Below are positions 1 to 9,157 of a stretch of 64,000 bases of DNA, piece by piece (position 1 is the stretch's first letter; every line of letters starts with the position of its first letter). The DNA comes from Harmonia axyridis. Taxonomy: Eukaryota; Arthropoda; Insecta; Coleoptera; Coccinellidae. The DNA lies in the NCBI RefSeq assembly GCF_914767665.1, contig NC_059503.1, positions 53,126,852-53,190,851 of the forward strand, read 5' to 3'. Position numbers and translations under genes: made by a program. A model generated the notes under the pieces. It worked only from the letters and a program-made list of their open reading frames with translations, ran no database searches and was not told where the DNA came from.

Positions 1-2027
1 CTATCAAGAATTTTTGATCTCATTGATAAATACCACTTATCTTTAACGGTATTAATATCAAAATCAGAATGATCTTCCTCAGGAGTAATACTATCTATTA
101 CCGGGACAGAACGAGAAAGAAGATCAGGAACAACATGATCCTTGCCCTTACGATGTATAATCTTGAAATCAAATTGCTGTAAGCGAACAGCCCATCTACA
201 CAGTCTCCCATTCGGTTCTTTTAAGTTGTGCAACCAAATTAACGAATGATGGTCGGTCACAACAGTAAATGACGTACCTTCCAAGTACGGCCTGAGCTTT
301 TCCAATGCCCATACAACGCATAAGAGTTCTTTCTCTGTTGTGGAATATGCACGTTCCTGTTTGGTCAGTGATCGACTAAGGTAACAAATGACCCTTTCAC
401 CTTGATCAGACTCCTGGGAAAGAACGGCACCAAGACCATAGTTACTTGCATCAGTCTGCACAATAAATGGCAAGCTGAAATCAGGACACTGTAATAATGG
501 AGCACTAATAAGATATTCCTTCACAGAATGGAAGCTGGCTTCACATTCTGAATTCCAATTCCACTTGGAATTTTTACGCAGCAGCTGACAAAGAGGATTT
601 ATTCGGGCAGAAAAATCGGAAATAAACCTCCTATACCAAGAAGCCATGCCAATAAATGACCGAACTTCTTTAACACAAGAAGGTCGAGGAATCCTTAAAA
701 TAGCTTCAACCTTCTCAGGATCCACTCTGAGACCGAATTCATCCACAACATACCCTAAATAGCGAAGTTCAGACCTACAAAACTTACATTTTTCTTTATT
801 AACTGTAAGTCCAGCGTCAAATAGTCTCGAAAATATTTTTTCAAGGATTTCCATATGCTTCTCGAAGGAGTCAGAAATTATAATGATATCATCGAGGTAT
901 ACGAAAGCATACGGTTCCAAATCAGGACCAATCACCCGATCAATAAACCTCTGCCAAGCAGCAGGTGCATTCTTTAAACCAAATGGAACGCGTTTAAATT
1001 GATACAATCCTCTATTAGGAATCGTGAAAGCTGTATATTCCTTAGAAGATTCTTTCATAGGAATCTGCCAGTAAGCTGACTTTATATCGATGGAGGAGAG
1101 ATATTTTGCTCCCTTGAGGTTGTCCAAAATCGCAGAAACAAAATGTAAAGGATAGGCATCTGGTTTCGTAACTTTATTCAATTTCCGGTAGTCCACACAA
1201 AACCGATATCCACCTTCTTTTTTGCGGACTAATAATATTGGCGATGACCACGGACTACGAGATTCCTCAACAATACCCAAATCAATCATTTTCTGAAGTT
1301 CAGAATCAATATGCTGTTGAACAACATGAGAGACGGGATAATACCGTTGCTTTATAGGAGGAGAATCCGTTTGTATCTCAAATTCCGTGAGATGTGTACA
1401 TCCCAACCGATCACCTTGCAATTCAAACTTTTTATTTATAAATTTATCCAAAGTATCACGTTGTGCGTCAGATAAATCATTACTATCGGTGATTTGACTT
1501 TCGGATTTATTCTGCACATTTATTTCATCACAAGAAAACTCCCAACAATCCCGATTCAAGTTTGGTACTATCTCCATCGATTTCCAAAAATCTAACCCTA
1601 ATATTAATGAATGTTTCAGCGATGGAACGATCAAAACGTTCACAAGTTTAATTTTACCCATAAGCTCCATGGGAACACAGACCGACCCAAGACTTTCACA
1701 GACATTTCCATTTGCCACACTACAATTCGGTGCGTCCTCACTATTCAAATTGATTCCAAAAGGCTTCAATAATTCCCAACTATCATTTCCCATGATAGTC
1801 CTAGTAGCACCTGAGTCTAGCAAACCAAGAAATTCTCTTCCGAAAACTTTAACCTTAAGGTAAGGTCTTTCATCATGACCGGAGTGAGAAATTATAAAAT
1901 CCAATAAAACTTTTTGTTCTGAAGTGATATGAGAAGTTTGATCGAAACTAATGTGTTCTTTGGTAGAAGCATAATGATCATCGGGGTTCTGCCGTCTACC
2001 TTCGGAAGAGCCCCTTAATTGTTTTCC
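1..2027 (-). CDS. pol: Gypsy-type Pol polyprotein (protease, RT, RNase H), partial
   Basis: The frame is open from the end of gag to the window edge. In order on the minus strand it shows the retropepsin active site DSGAT (1803-1817), the reverse transcriptase catalytic YLDD box (888-899) and the RNase H motif TDAS (444-455), followed by typical RNase H text (DHHSL) and a tether before the edge. Integrase would lie further left. Pol is in the -1 frame relative to gag and overlaps its last codons, so expression by -1 ribosomal frameshifting is expected. GGAAAAC at 2021-2027 is a candidate slip site, although it is not a canonical heptamer. The product would copy the element's RNA to cDNA in capsids. 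No early stop was noticed; the C-terminal part cannot be judged. Confidence 0.9.
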
Positions 2028-3391
2028 GACATCGCAGTGGTACGTGAACATGTTTTACAATCTCGAACAGTAACACCAGGAAAACCGCATTTATAACAAT
2101 GTTTGGTTTTGGTCGCTCTACAAACCCGAGATGTATGACCGAGCTTCCTACAATTCCAACATGTAACCGATGATACCTGTGAACCCATATGACTAGACGA
2201 CGAAGATGCCTCAACATATGCTAAATCTGGTTCAAGATCAGTTTTTCGACGTGAAGGCTTCGAGACATTTTCTACAGAATGTTTCTTTATTTCTAATTTC
2301 GAACAAAGATCAATGAGATGATCTAAGGAATCCACCTCAATTAATCCAAGATGGAGCTGGAAGAAGGGAAGTATATTCCGCAAAACTAAGCGAAGCTGTA
2401 CAGATTCAGGAACATTATACGATAGGCGCGAAAATAGAGTTGTCATACAAGCCACATAAATACCGATGTTTTCATTTTCTCCCTGTGTGCGTTTCTTGAT
2501 TTCTTCAAATAACCGATCGTCATAGTCGTGCGGAAGGAACTGTTTCTTTAAGGCCATCCCGATATCATACCAATTATTGAATTTCTTTTTATTTGCTCTA
2601 AACCAAGTTAAAGCTGAACCACGAAAAAGGTCAAAAGCCGATTCAAAAAGTTCTTGTTCTCCAATATGTCTAGAAACTGATAGTTCGTCAACACGTTCAA
2701 GAAAAGCTAATACCGACATATCTTTACTATCTCCAGAAAATTGGAGGTTCCATTTAGTAACAGGAATCGATTTTGGATGTAATGCGCTAAACTCAGTTGG
2801 ATGTGACGTTTTGTTTTTAGGTGTCGAATTACAAATATTACCATGTGCTGCTGTTTCTTCTTCAGAAGATAAATCGTCTTCCAAATCAATATTGAAAAAA
2901 CTCGGATTCAATATGCTCGCTTCTTGAAATTTTAAGTTTTTAATACGAAATTTCAACTTAGGCATCAATGTTAACGCTTGAGAAAGGAGACTACTTCTAA
3001 GTTTAATTTTATCCGACTCAGTTGGATTAGTCCTATCTATTCTTTTCATAATGTGAGCTATTTTTGAAGAAATTTTCTTATACGCCGTGGTCTTATCATC
3101 ACCTTCGAAAATTTCAATCGAAGAAACTATTTCCTTTATTTTATCCTCAACAATTTTAAACTCCTCATCACAATTCAACGCATAAGCAGGGTAAGTTAAT
3201 GACTGACCTGACCGTTCTAATTTCAAAACATTCCTAAGACAACTTCGCATCTTGTCCACTGTACCCACATCTTCAAAACCTCTTATTTTCAACTCATACT
3301 CAAGCTCATCTTTCGATAGCCTATTACATTCCCACTGCAAATCCATATCGATACAACTTGAATGAAAACACAAAAAAAGAGAAAATTGCAC
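2015..3391 (-). CDS. gag: Gypsy-type Gag, nucleocapsid with two CCHC boxes
   Basis: A 458-residue ORF immediately upstream of pol. The centre (about residues 210-370) reads like a retrotransposon capsid, with an FxGDSKD start, a Trp-rich helix and the 'RTQGENENIGIYVACM' stretch. Two zinc-knuckle boxes lie near the C terminus. The first (residues 411-424) is a perfect C-x2-C-x4-H-x4-C. The second (432-445) keeps three cysteines but has Val where His is expected, so it may not bind zinc. The Met at 3391 is the first in frame; the next is at about residue 16, so the exact start is uncertain. Gag should form the particle that packages element RNA. Its stop lies inside the -1 frame of pol. Confidence 0.88.
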   Translation of the reverse strand: MQFSLFLCFHSSCIDMDLQWECNRLSKDELEYELKIRGFEDVGTVDKMRSCLRNVLKLERSGQSLTYPAYALNCDEEFKIVEDKIKEIVSSIEIFEGDDKTTAYKKISSKIAHIMKRIDRTNPTESDKIKLRSSLLSQALTLMPKLKFRIKNLKFQEASILNPSFFNIDLEDDLSSEEETAAHGNICNSTPKNKTSHPTEFSALHPKSIPVTKWNLQFSGDSKDMSVLAFLERVDELSVSRHIGEQELFESAFDLFRGSALTWFRANKKKFNNWYDIGMALKKQFLPHDYDDRLFEEIKKRTQGENENIGIYVACMTTLFSRLSYNVPESVQLRLVLRNILPFFQLHLGLIEVDSLDHLIDLCSKLEIKKHSVENVSKPSRRKTDLEPDLAYVEASSSSSHMGSQVSSVTCWNCRKLGHTSRVCRATKTKHCYKCGFPGVTVRDCKTCSRTTAMSENN

Positions 3392-3769
3392 TAAACCAAT
3401 TGAGAAAATTGAACCTATAGCCCAAATTATTTACTAAATCAAATGAAGTCAGGACTTCAGGAACAAAAAATGAAAAAATATCGAAAATATTCCGAAGAAT
3501 TTTCGAAACAACTTTATTGGCGTGTAGTGTATGCAAACCAAGAATTGACCGAATATGAAATCAGAATACACAAAAACCCGTTGTAATGGAAGCGATAATG
3601 AATCTAACCAAATGTTAGCAGCAAAAAAAAGAAGTAAACAAATCTAATCTGCACTAAATGAAGTTTTTCAATAATCAATTAAGTTAAACTAAGGTATATT
3701 TTTGGAATAAAATTCAGAACTAATTTATCAAGAGGAATTATGGACCATATATTCAAAAAAAAAAGGGCC

Positions 3770-3787
3770 TCACACGTTGCGGTGCCA
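3770..3787 (-). other. Putative tRNA primer-binding site of the gypsy element
   Basis: On the minus strand the sequence starts TGGCACCGCAACG, beginning with the TGG complementary to a tRNA CCA end. It lies about 380 bp upstream of gag, where a PBS belongs. I did not match it to a specific tRNA. Confidence 0.55.
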
Positions 3788-3788
3788 A

Positions 3789-3859
3789 TTATTTATGTTA
3801 CGTTATTTTTCTCAACAAGTGAATTATTTTCAAATATTCTCTAGATGTAACATAAATAA
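3789..3859 (-). repeat. 13-bp inverted repeat bordering the primer-binding site
   Basis: TTATTTATGTTAC (3789-3801) and its exact reverse complement GTAACATAAATAA (3847-3859) enclose 45 bp directly next to the PBS. LTRs often end in inverted repeats, so this could be the end of the 5' LTR or a very short or truncated LTR. The missing 3' LTR prevents a decision. Confidence 0.5.
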
Positions 3860-5126
3860 GGTAAAATGAAGCTCGCGGCTTAGCTCTAGTGGAGAAGGGG
3901 TGGATTCTATAATTTTTTTCTTAATTTAAAATGAACAGCTCAATAAATAGGGGGGGCGCCAGATAGTTTTAATAATATCAATGGAATATAAACAAGATTC
4001 CTACTTTTCTGTAAAATTTCCAAAACTACCAAATAACTAAGTACTTGAAGAGAAAAGCGTTATATTTATGATATGAAATGTAATTAATGAATTTGAATTG
4101 AGTGCACTTAAGTATGAACAATAATTTAAAAGAATGAATGCCGGCTTTCATTTACAGAGAATTTCACAGATAATGGTATTCAGATAATGGTATTCACAAT
4201 AAAATAATAAACTGTAGGATTTTAGTTAAATTTCAGAGTCTATATATGGTCCAATATGGTTATTCAATATATTCAAAATAAATGATTAATTTTGGTAACT
4301 TTCTCTAATGAAAATAAAAGGGTTGTACTCATCCAGAGGGAGAAGTCCAGTTGATGGAAATGTTGAATTCGGTTCGCTCCCAACCGGTTAGAAGTTATTC
4401 CAACCCTCAGTATAAGGCAATGGGGGTGCCTATGTCCAAGGGATGTCTTTGCATCAACCAACACGCCAACAATTCAGGTTGATCCACTTATATATCGAAT
4501 CAGTAAAATATTCAGAAGAATTGAAAGAATTGAAAGGATTGAAAACCTGCAATTAAAACTCATGAAGACAATCATTTGAAATTTGTACTTTACATTACCT
4601 AAGATGGAGGGCGGCTTTTATAGAAATTTCTATCAGAGTATGTAGAATTTTTATCCCGTACAAGACGGAAATTCTGCTTGATTCCAAAACGTGATATAAA
4701 TATCCAAAATAATCAGCAAAATTATGATATTATCTGCAATTTTCCAAATAATCCAACTCAAATGGTCGAAGACAGAAAATCTTTATTCGGATTAGCTGAG
4801 ATGCTCTACACTCGAGAAATACGGAAAAATGAGTTTCAATTGATGTATCTATATTTCACAGATGGGATTCAAAACAAGTTTTTGCGACTTGACAATTTGA
4901 CGAGAAAAGATGTTATATTGGTTGCCTATACTTGAGGAGCGGGAAATGATATATTTATTTGAATAACCACCCCAACACAATTTCTGGCAATTCAATACCG
5001 GAATCGCGAACAAGACAAAAACAATTAGAAAGTGTACCTGACGATTCCACTTCAGCGGTACATTCATTCTCCAAGCAGAAATAATATTAAAATAAAAATG
5101 ATAAAAAGAAAAAAAACGTTACAACT
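3860..5126. other. No recognisable gene between the gypsy element and the array
   Basis: AT-rich sequence holding possible further LTR or leader DNA near 3860-3960, then short ORFs under 90 codons with no family features. A slightly GC-richer patch at about 4320-4480 reads open on the minus strand for some 60 codons but I could not recognise it. The left border of the tandem array is at about 5127, where similarity to the other units begins. Confidence 0.6.
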
Positions 5127-5773
5127 TCCTCAGTTCAAGTTTTTCCTTGATAAATTTTGAATTTCTCGTATTCAGAATCAAAATAAATATTCAAAGATAT
5201 AATAATATAATGTTTATATATAATCTAATATTAAAACTGTTCATCCAATAAAATCAATTAAATCGGGACATTCCTGTTTCCAAGACGATTAGCTAAATAC
5301 CGGAGTTTATTTGAGAGTATTGATAGCAATATTTTCATAAATTCCGAAAAAATTTCTGAAAACTTTGACAACCCCTGTATAATTGAAATATTCAGGCTTC
5401 CTCCAAGTGACTTTGGATATACCATACCAGTATTTATTATAGGATATAAAAACAAAAGTAAAGTATTTTAAGAATTTAGAACACTATGAAACTAACTACA
5501 TAAAATATAATTGATATTTGAAAATATTCGAATAAATGAAAATAACCCTAAGCTAGTATTAAAAAAATTACCTCCATATTCAAACAATTTTCTATTTAAA
5601 TATGAAACTTTCCACTAGAAATATCACTTCAACAACTGTTTATCAAGTAACTCTTGGAAGAATGTTCGCTAAACTGAGGTTACTTACAATTTGTCAATCC
5701 GGCATGGTTGACGAACATAGAATATTTTTCTTCTTCTTAACTATGTACAGGTCGAGCCATATATCTAATATTA

Positions 5774-5910
5774 GGGGCCAGTTGCACCATTTACCTAAAC
5801 ATTGATTGAAATTTGAACCATTGATTAATTTCTGATTTCTCTTGAGAAATCATAGAGTAATCAACGTTTAAATTTTTAATTAATGTTTAGGCAAATGGTG
5901 CACCTGGCCC
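5774..5910. mobile_element. MITE, TTA-flanked, unit 1 first copy
   Basis: About 137 bp with near-perfect terminal inverted repeats starting GGGGCCAGTTGCACCATTT and reading to the reverse complement at the right end, flanked on both sides by TTA. A 3-bp TWA-type target duplication suggests a PIF/Harbinger-type non-autonomous element. It has no coding capacity. The interior contains a second small hairpin around TTTCTCTTGAGAAA. Confidence 0.75.
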
Positions 5911-6474
5911 TTAGTCTATTGGGTAAAATATAGAAGTGCGCGTGCGCCGCATATTTTTTTGTTCATTCAGTCAATTTTACGTAGATATAAAAAGAGAGGG
6001 GTCTCAAGCAAATTATATACTTAAGGAGTTTACGAGGACAAACTTCAACTAAGGAAAACTGCAATTTCTCATTGAATAGAGTAGTCTATGACTTCCAGAA
6101 AACATGAAAAGAAACTAAAAAGTCGAAATTTCATGAATTGTAATGAATTTTTCGTTATGATGGTTGCAAATCCATAAACCAATAAAAAAAAACTAACTAC
6201 ATAAAATATAATTGATATTTGAAAATATTCGAATAAATGAAAATAACCCTCAGCTAGTATTAAAAAAATTACCTCCATATTCAAACAATTTTCTATTTAA
6301 ACATGAAACTTTCCACTAGAAATATCACTTCAACAACTGTTTATCAAGTAACTCTTGGAAGAATGTTCGCTAAACTAAGGTTACTTACAATTTGTCAACC
6401 CGGCATGGTTGACGAACATAGAATATTTTTCTTCTTCTTAACTATGTACAGATCGAGCCATATGCCTTATATTA

Positions 6475-6592
6475 GGGGCCAGTTGCACCATTTGCCTAAA
6501 CATTGATTAATTTCTGATTTCTCTTGAGAAATCATAGAGTAATCAACGTTGAAATTTTTAATTAATGTTTAGGCAAATGGTGCAACTGGCCC
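6475..6592. mobile_element. MITE, TTA-flanked, unit 1 second copy
   Basis: A 118-bp version in the second half of the internal duplication. It lacks about 19 bp of interior present in the first copy and has cleaner inverted ends (CAACTGGCCC at right). It was duplicated with its flank rather than inserted independently, because the surrounding sequence is also repeated. Confidence 0.75.
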
Positions 6593-7127
6593 TTAGTCTA
6601 TTAGGTAGAATATAGAAGTGCGCGTGCGCCGCATATTAAATTTCAATAATAATATATATAATAATAATAATAATAATAATTTTCAAACAGATAGTTTCTA
6701 AACTGTGCTCGAAATAAAAAATTCCAATCCCACAAAATTATCTGTATTTCGTTTCTTCATTTCCAGCTTAATTTTATTGTAATCTATGGTCCACAGTTCG
6801 CATTGAAAAAGTGTCCAGCGGACAGGATGAATAGAAGGCGCTAGTGTAGCTAGAGGGTATATTTGTATTTTGTGGTTTCTGTAATCTGCATTCCGTGGTT
6901 TCATTTTTAGCGTGGTTATATTCATAGATAAATACAAATGTACCCCTTATATATGGTTATAATTGATTCTGATAGATGTGGCAAGCTGAAAAATAAATAT
7001 TAATTTCTGTTGATAATTATAACATAGGTAATGAGAAAACCATTTTCTGTTGATATTTCGACATTTCGATCTTTAGCGGAATATAACAATTATGTTAAAT
7101 TATTATATTTACTTTAATATTATTTTT

Positions 7128-7430
7128 GTGCCTCCCGACCAAAGTACAAATTTCCGAAATTATTTTTTGTTCCCGATAATAGGGACATTCGATCTGCCAA
7201 CCCAAGAAAGCGAACATACTTTTGTTGGATAGCACATATGCCTACTTATGCGTTTCGTCTCTGGCACACACACCGGACTCATCAGTGTGACTTTGGTATA
7301 ATTGTGTGTGCCGTGTCACATACGCTTGGGGAATTTATTATTATCGGGAGTCGCCGGGATGCGAACCCGGCACCTTGTCGGATCTCGGTGAGTGAGTCTA
7401 CCTCTTAACGTCTAGGCTACCGAATGCTGT
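7128..7430 (-). mobile_element. tRNA-derived SINE with hammerhead ribozyme, unit 1
   Basis: On the minus strand it opens with a tRNA-like head (7344-7423). An acceptor-like 7-bp stem (TCGGTAG with CTCCCGA, one mismatch), an A box TAGCCTAGACG and a T-arm with B box GGTTCGCATCC (one base off consensus) can be seen. The anticodon arm is not tRNA-like, so it is a SINE head rather than a tRNA gene. The hammerhead follows (7250-7325). An 11-bp inverted pair, TCCCGATAATA (7171-7181 on plus) with TATTATCGGGA (7339-7349), can close a stem around the ribozyme. The outer limits are approximate; no target duplication could be assigned. Confidence 0.75.
7250..7325 (-). ncRNA. Type III hammerhead ribozyme, unit 1, core intact
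   Basis: Minus-strand order: stem III strand GCGU (7322-7325), cleavage triplet GUA with the scissile bond between 7321 and 7320, stem I UGUGAC (7315-7320) pairing with GUCACA (7286-7291), CUGAUGA box (7279-7285), stem II GUC (7276-7278) with GAC (7257-7259), GAAA box (7253-7256), and stem III return ACGC (7250-7253). All invariant core bases are present. Loop II bases 7263-7272 are exactly complementary to loop I bases 7303-7312 (10 bp), a loop-loop contact of the kind that makes natural hammerheads fast at low magnesium. Stem III has only 4 bp. Self-cleavage would separate the tRNA-like head from the rest of the transcript. Confidence 0.85.
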
Positions 7431-8983
7431 GTTTATTGTTGCTATGTGGAGCTTTATGAGAAGCCGCCACACTTTCATCCTTTTTGAAGTTTTCTATGAA
7501 ATTTACCTTAGAACATAGAATATACTCTAAGAAATTAACCTTCTAGCTATTCAGAGAATAGTTTTCTATTCAGTGGGTAATTGATATTTATGAATATTCG
7601 TTACTATTCATTGATGATGATTAGATAGTTGAGTAATTAATTATTTGTGAAGTTACGAATGAAAGTTTGAATGATCACTTTTCAGGAATAATTGAAAAAA
7701 GATATTGAAATTGGAGATCACATATGTTGAAATTGATAGATACAATTGAATTGTAATAATTCATTTCATAGTAGAAACTGGTATTCATCCAAAGAAACAA
7801 GAATAGAATTGGGATTTTATAAATAAAAAAATATAAAAATTGAATATAAGATTCTAACATATGAATTTAGCAATAAAGAGTTCTAATAATAACAATATAA
7901 GATTCTACATTCGAAATTTAATGCCGTCTTTTTAATCGACTGCACAGTTTATTCATTTGAAACCTTGCTTTCATATTTCATATGCATTGTCATTTCTAGA
8001 CATTACTCTATTTCATTGGTCAATTATTGTTTGATTCTGAATTGCGAAACGACGAATTATTCTATTCTTTTAAATCTGAGTTCTAAAAATGTAAACACAT
8101 CAACTGTGACTAGCATCACCCCCTAACAAAACTAAATCAGAAAACAACGATTTTTGAAAATTCCATATAATTGAACACGAAGTGTATTCTTGAAGGATTT
8201 AATGTTCTCAGAGTCCGCTTAGTCATTCTTTTTATACCTGCAGAACTGTAATGGGTCTATGTAGATTGTATTGTTCTAGCGAAGGTTTTACTACGTCCAT
8301 TTAAGCATCTATTGTATTTTGTACGTTGTCATGTAATAAAAATAATTCCTGCATTTACCAAACGACAATTTGATTATAAAAATATGACAAGTTTTGATTT
8401 TCAAGTGAATTAGAGGACCAATAGAAAAAAGAAATTTTATAGTAATCAGAGACGAGAATTCTCCAGAAAAATTGTTCTGACCCAGGAAAAGGAATAACAG
8501 GTTATAAAACGGAAATTAATGAGTGTTTTGTTTTGGGTCATTATAGATATAGGTTAATTCAGAGTTCATGACTGGTAGATTTGTGATTTTTGTGAAACAT
8601 AAAAAAATTACATGATTCGAGTGCATGAGGTACGATCTTCCAAAATATCCTCATTTATCTAGGTTACAGAAGTAGGAGAACGTAGCGCCGCTGAACACAG
8701 GGGAAAATTATAAAGTTTGGTCAAGTTTTTTTTTATTACATTGAGCGAAATTAACCTGATTTCAAGAGCAAAGAAAAAGGAATAAAGAGTCCAAAGTCCT
8801 GAAATAGCTAATACTGTTTATGGTTTATTGGAATTTTTACGAAGACGATCTTTTTTCCTTCTGAGATCGTAGTTCTTGCAAAAATTCAATTTAAGTTTTA
8901 GGAAAAGAAATTTCTTCAAAATAAAACAAACAAAATTTTACATTTATACAAAGTCCGTTTATTAAAATATAATATTTATTTTT

Positions 8984-8984
<1 letters not shown>
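7431..8984. other. Spacer without recognisable genes (all units)
   Basis: AT-rich, near-identical in every unit (equivalents near 14507-16060, 37159-38715, 44429-45985, 51671-52756 plus 55195-55665, and 60652-62205). Two AATAAA-type poly(A) signals for the minus strand, at 8958-8963 and 8975-8980, sit at its right edge and probably serve Usp10. Nothing else is supported. Confidence 0.6.

Positions 8985-9015
<31 letters not shown>
8985..9015. repeat. (TA)n microsatellite 3' of Usp10 copy 1
   Basis: Uninterrupted alternating TA, about 140 bp past the Usp10 stop. Equivalent tracts lie near 38720-38750, 45988-46016, 55667-55703 and 62210-62236. In unit 2 the tract is split by the large insertion (16061-16082 and 31523-31562). 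Tract length varies between units. Confidence 0.9.
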
Positions 9016-9157
9016 ACATTGTATAGTCAATTTATCATATTCTCCCGAAATACAATACATGGCATTACTCATGAAACAACAGAAAAATATTACAATGTTC
9101 AGCATCCTTGAATCTAATCTGTACAAATTAACAACTATATCAATGAATTTTTACACT

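Larger units (their letters stand above)
1..3788 (-). mobile_element. Ty3/gypsy LTR retrotransposon, 5' part, cut by the left window edge
   Basis: Read on the minus strand this holds a primer-binding site (near 3787), a leader, gag and then pol running off the left edge. The domain order protease, reverse transcriptase, RNase H is that of Ty3/gypsy. Integrase and the 3' LTR lie outside the window, so the LTR cannot be delimited by comparison. gag is open throughout and I saw no stop in the pol frame, so the copy is probably fairly young. It lies about 1.3 kb outside the left border of the Usp10 array and in the same orientation as the genes there. Confidence 0.9.
5485..6630. repeat. Internal 0.7-kb tandem duplication inside each unit
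   Basis: The block beginning AAACTAACTACATAAAATA near 5472 recurs near 6188, spaced about 701-715 bp. Each half contains one MITE and ends GCGCGTGCGCCGCATATT. The same arrangement is seen in units 2 to 5 (for example 12550-13700, 35230-36380, 42470-43630, 49740-50890) and only one half is left in unit 6. Small ORFs that recur in it look like by-products of repetition. Confidence 0.85.

Noticed and set aside
1669..1863. Small plus-strand ORF within the gypsy pol
   Set aside because: Antisense to the protease region; shadow frame.
5602..5805. Repeated 67-codon ORFs (MKLSTRN...) and 65-codon minus ORFs (MFLYPI...)
   Set aside because: They recur only because the unit repeats; the first run into a MITE arm, and there is no family similarity.
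6655..6685. CRISPR-like regular repeats
   Set aside because: These are TAA and TA microsatellites in an animal genome; no spaced direct repeats.
7344..7423. A functional tRNA gene (cloverleaf-like sequence repeated in all units)
   Set aside because: The anticodon arm does not pair properly, base 33 is not T, A58 of the T loop is replaced, and it is fused to a longer repeated body. It is a SINE head.
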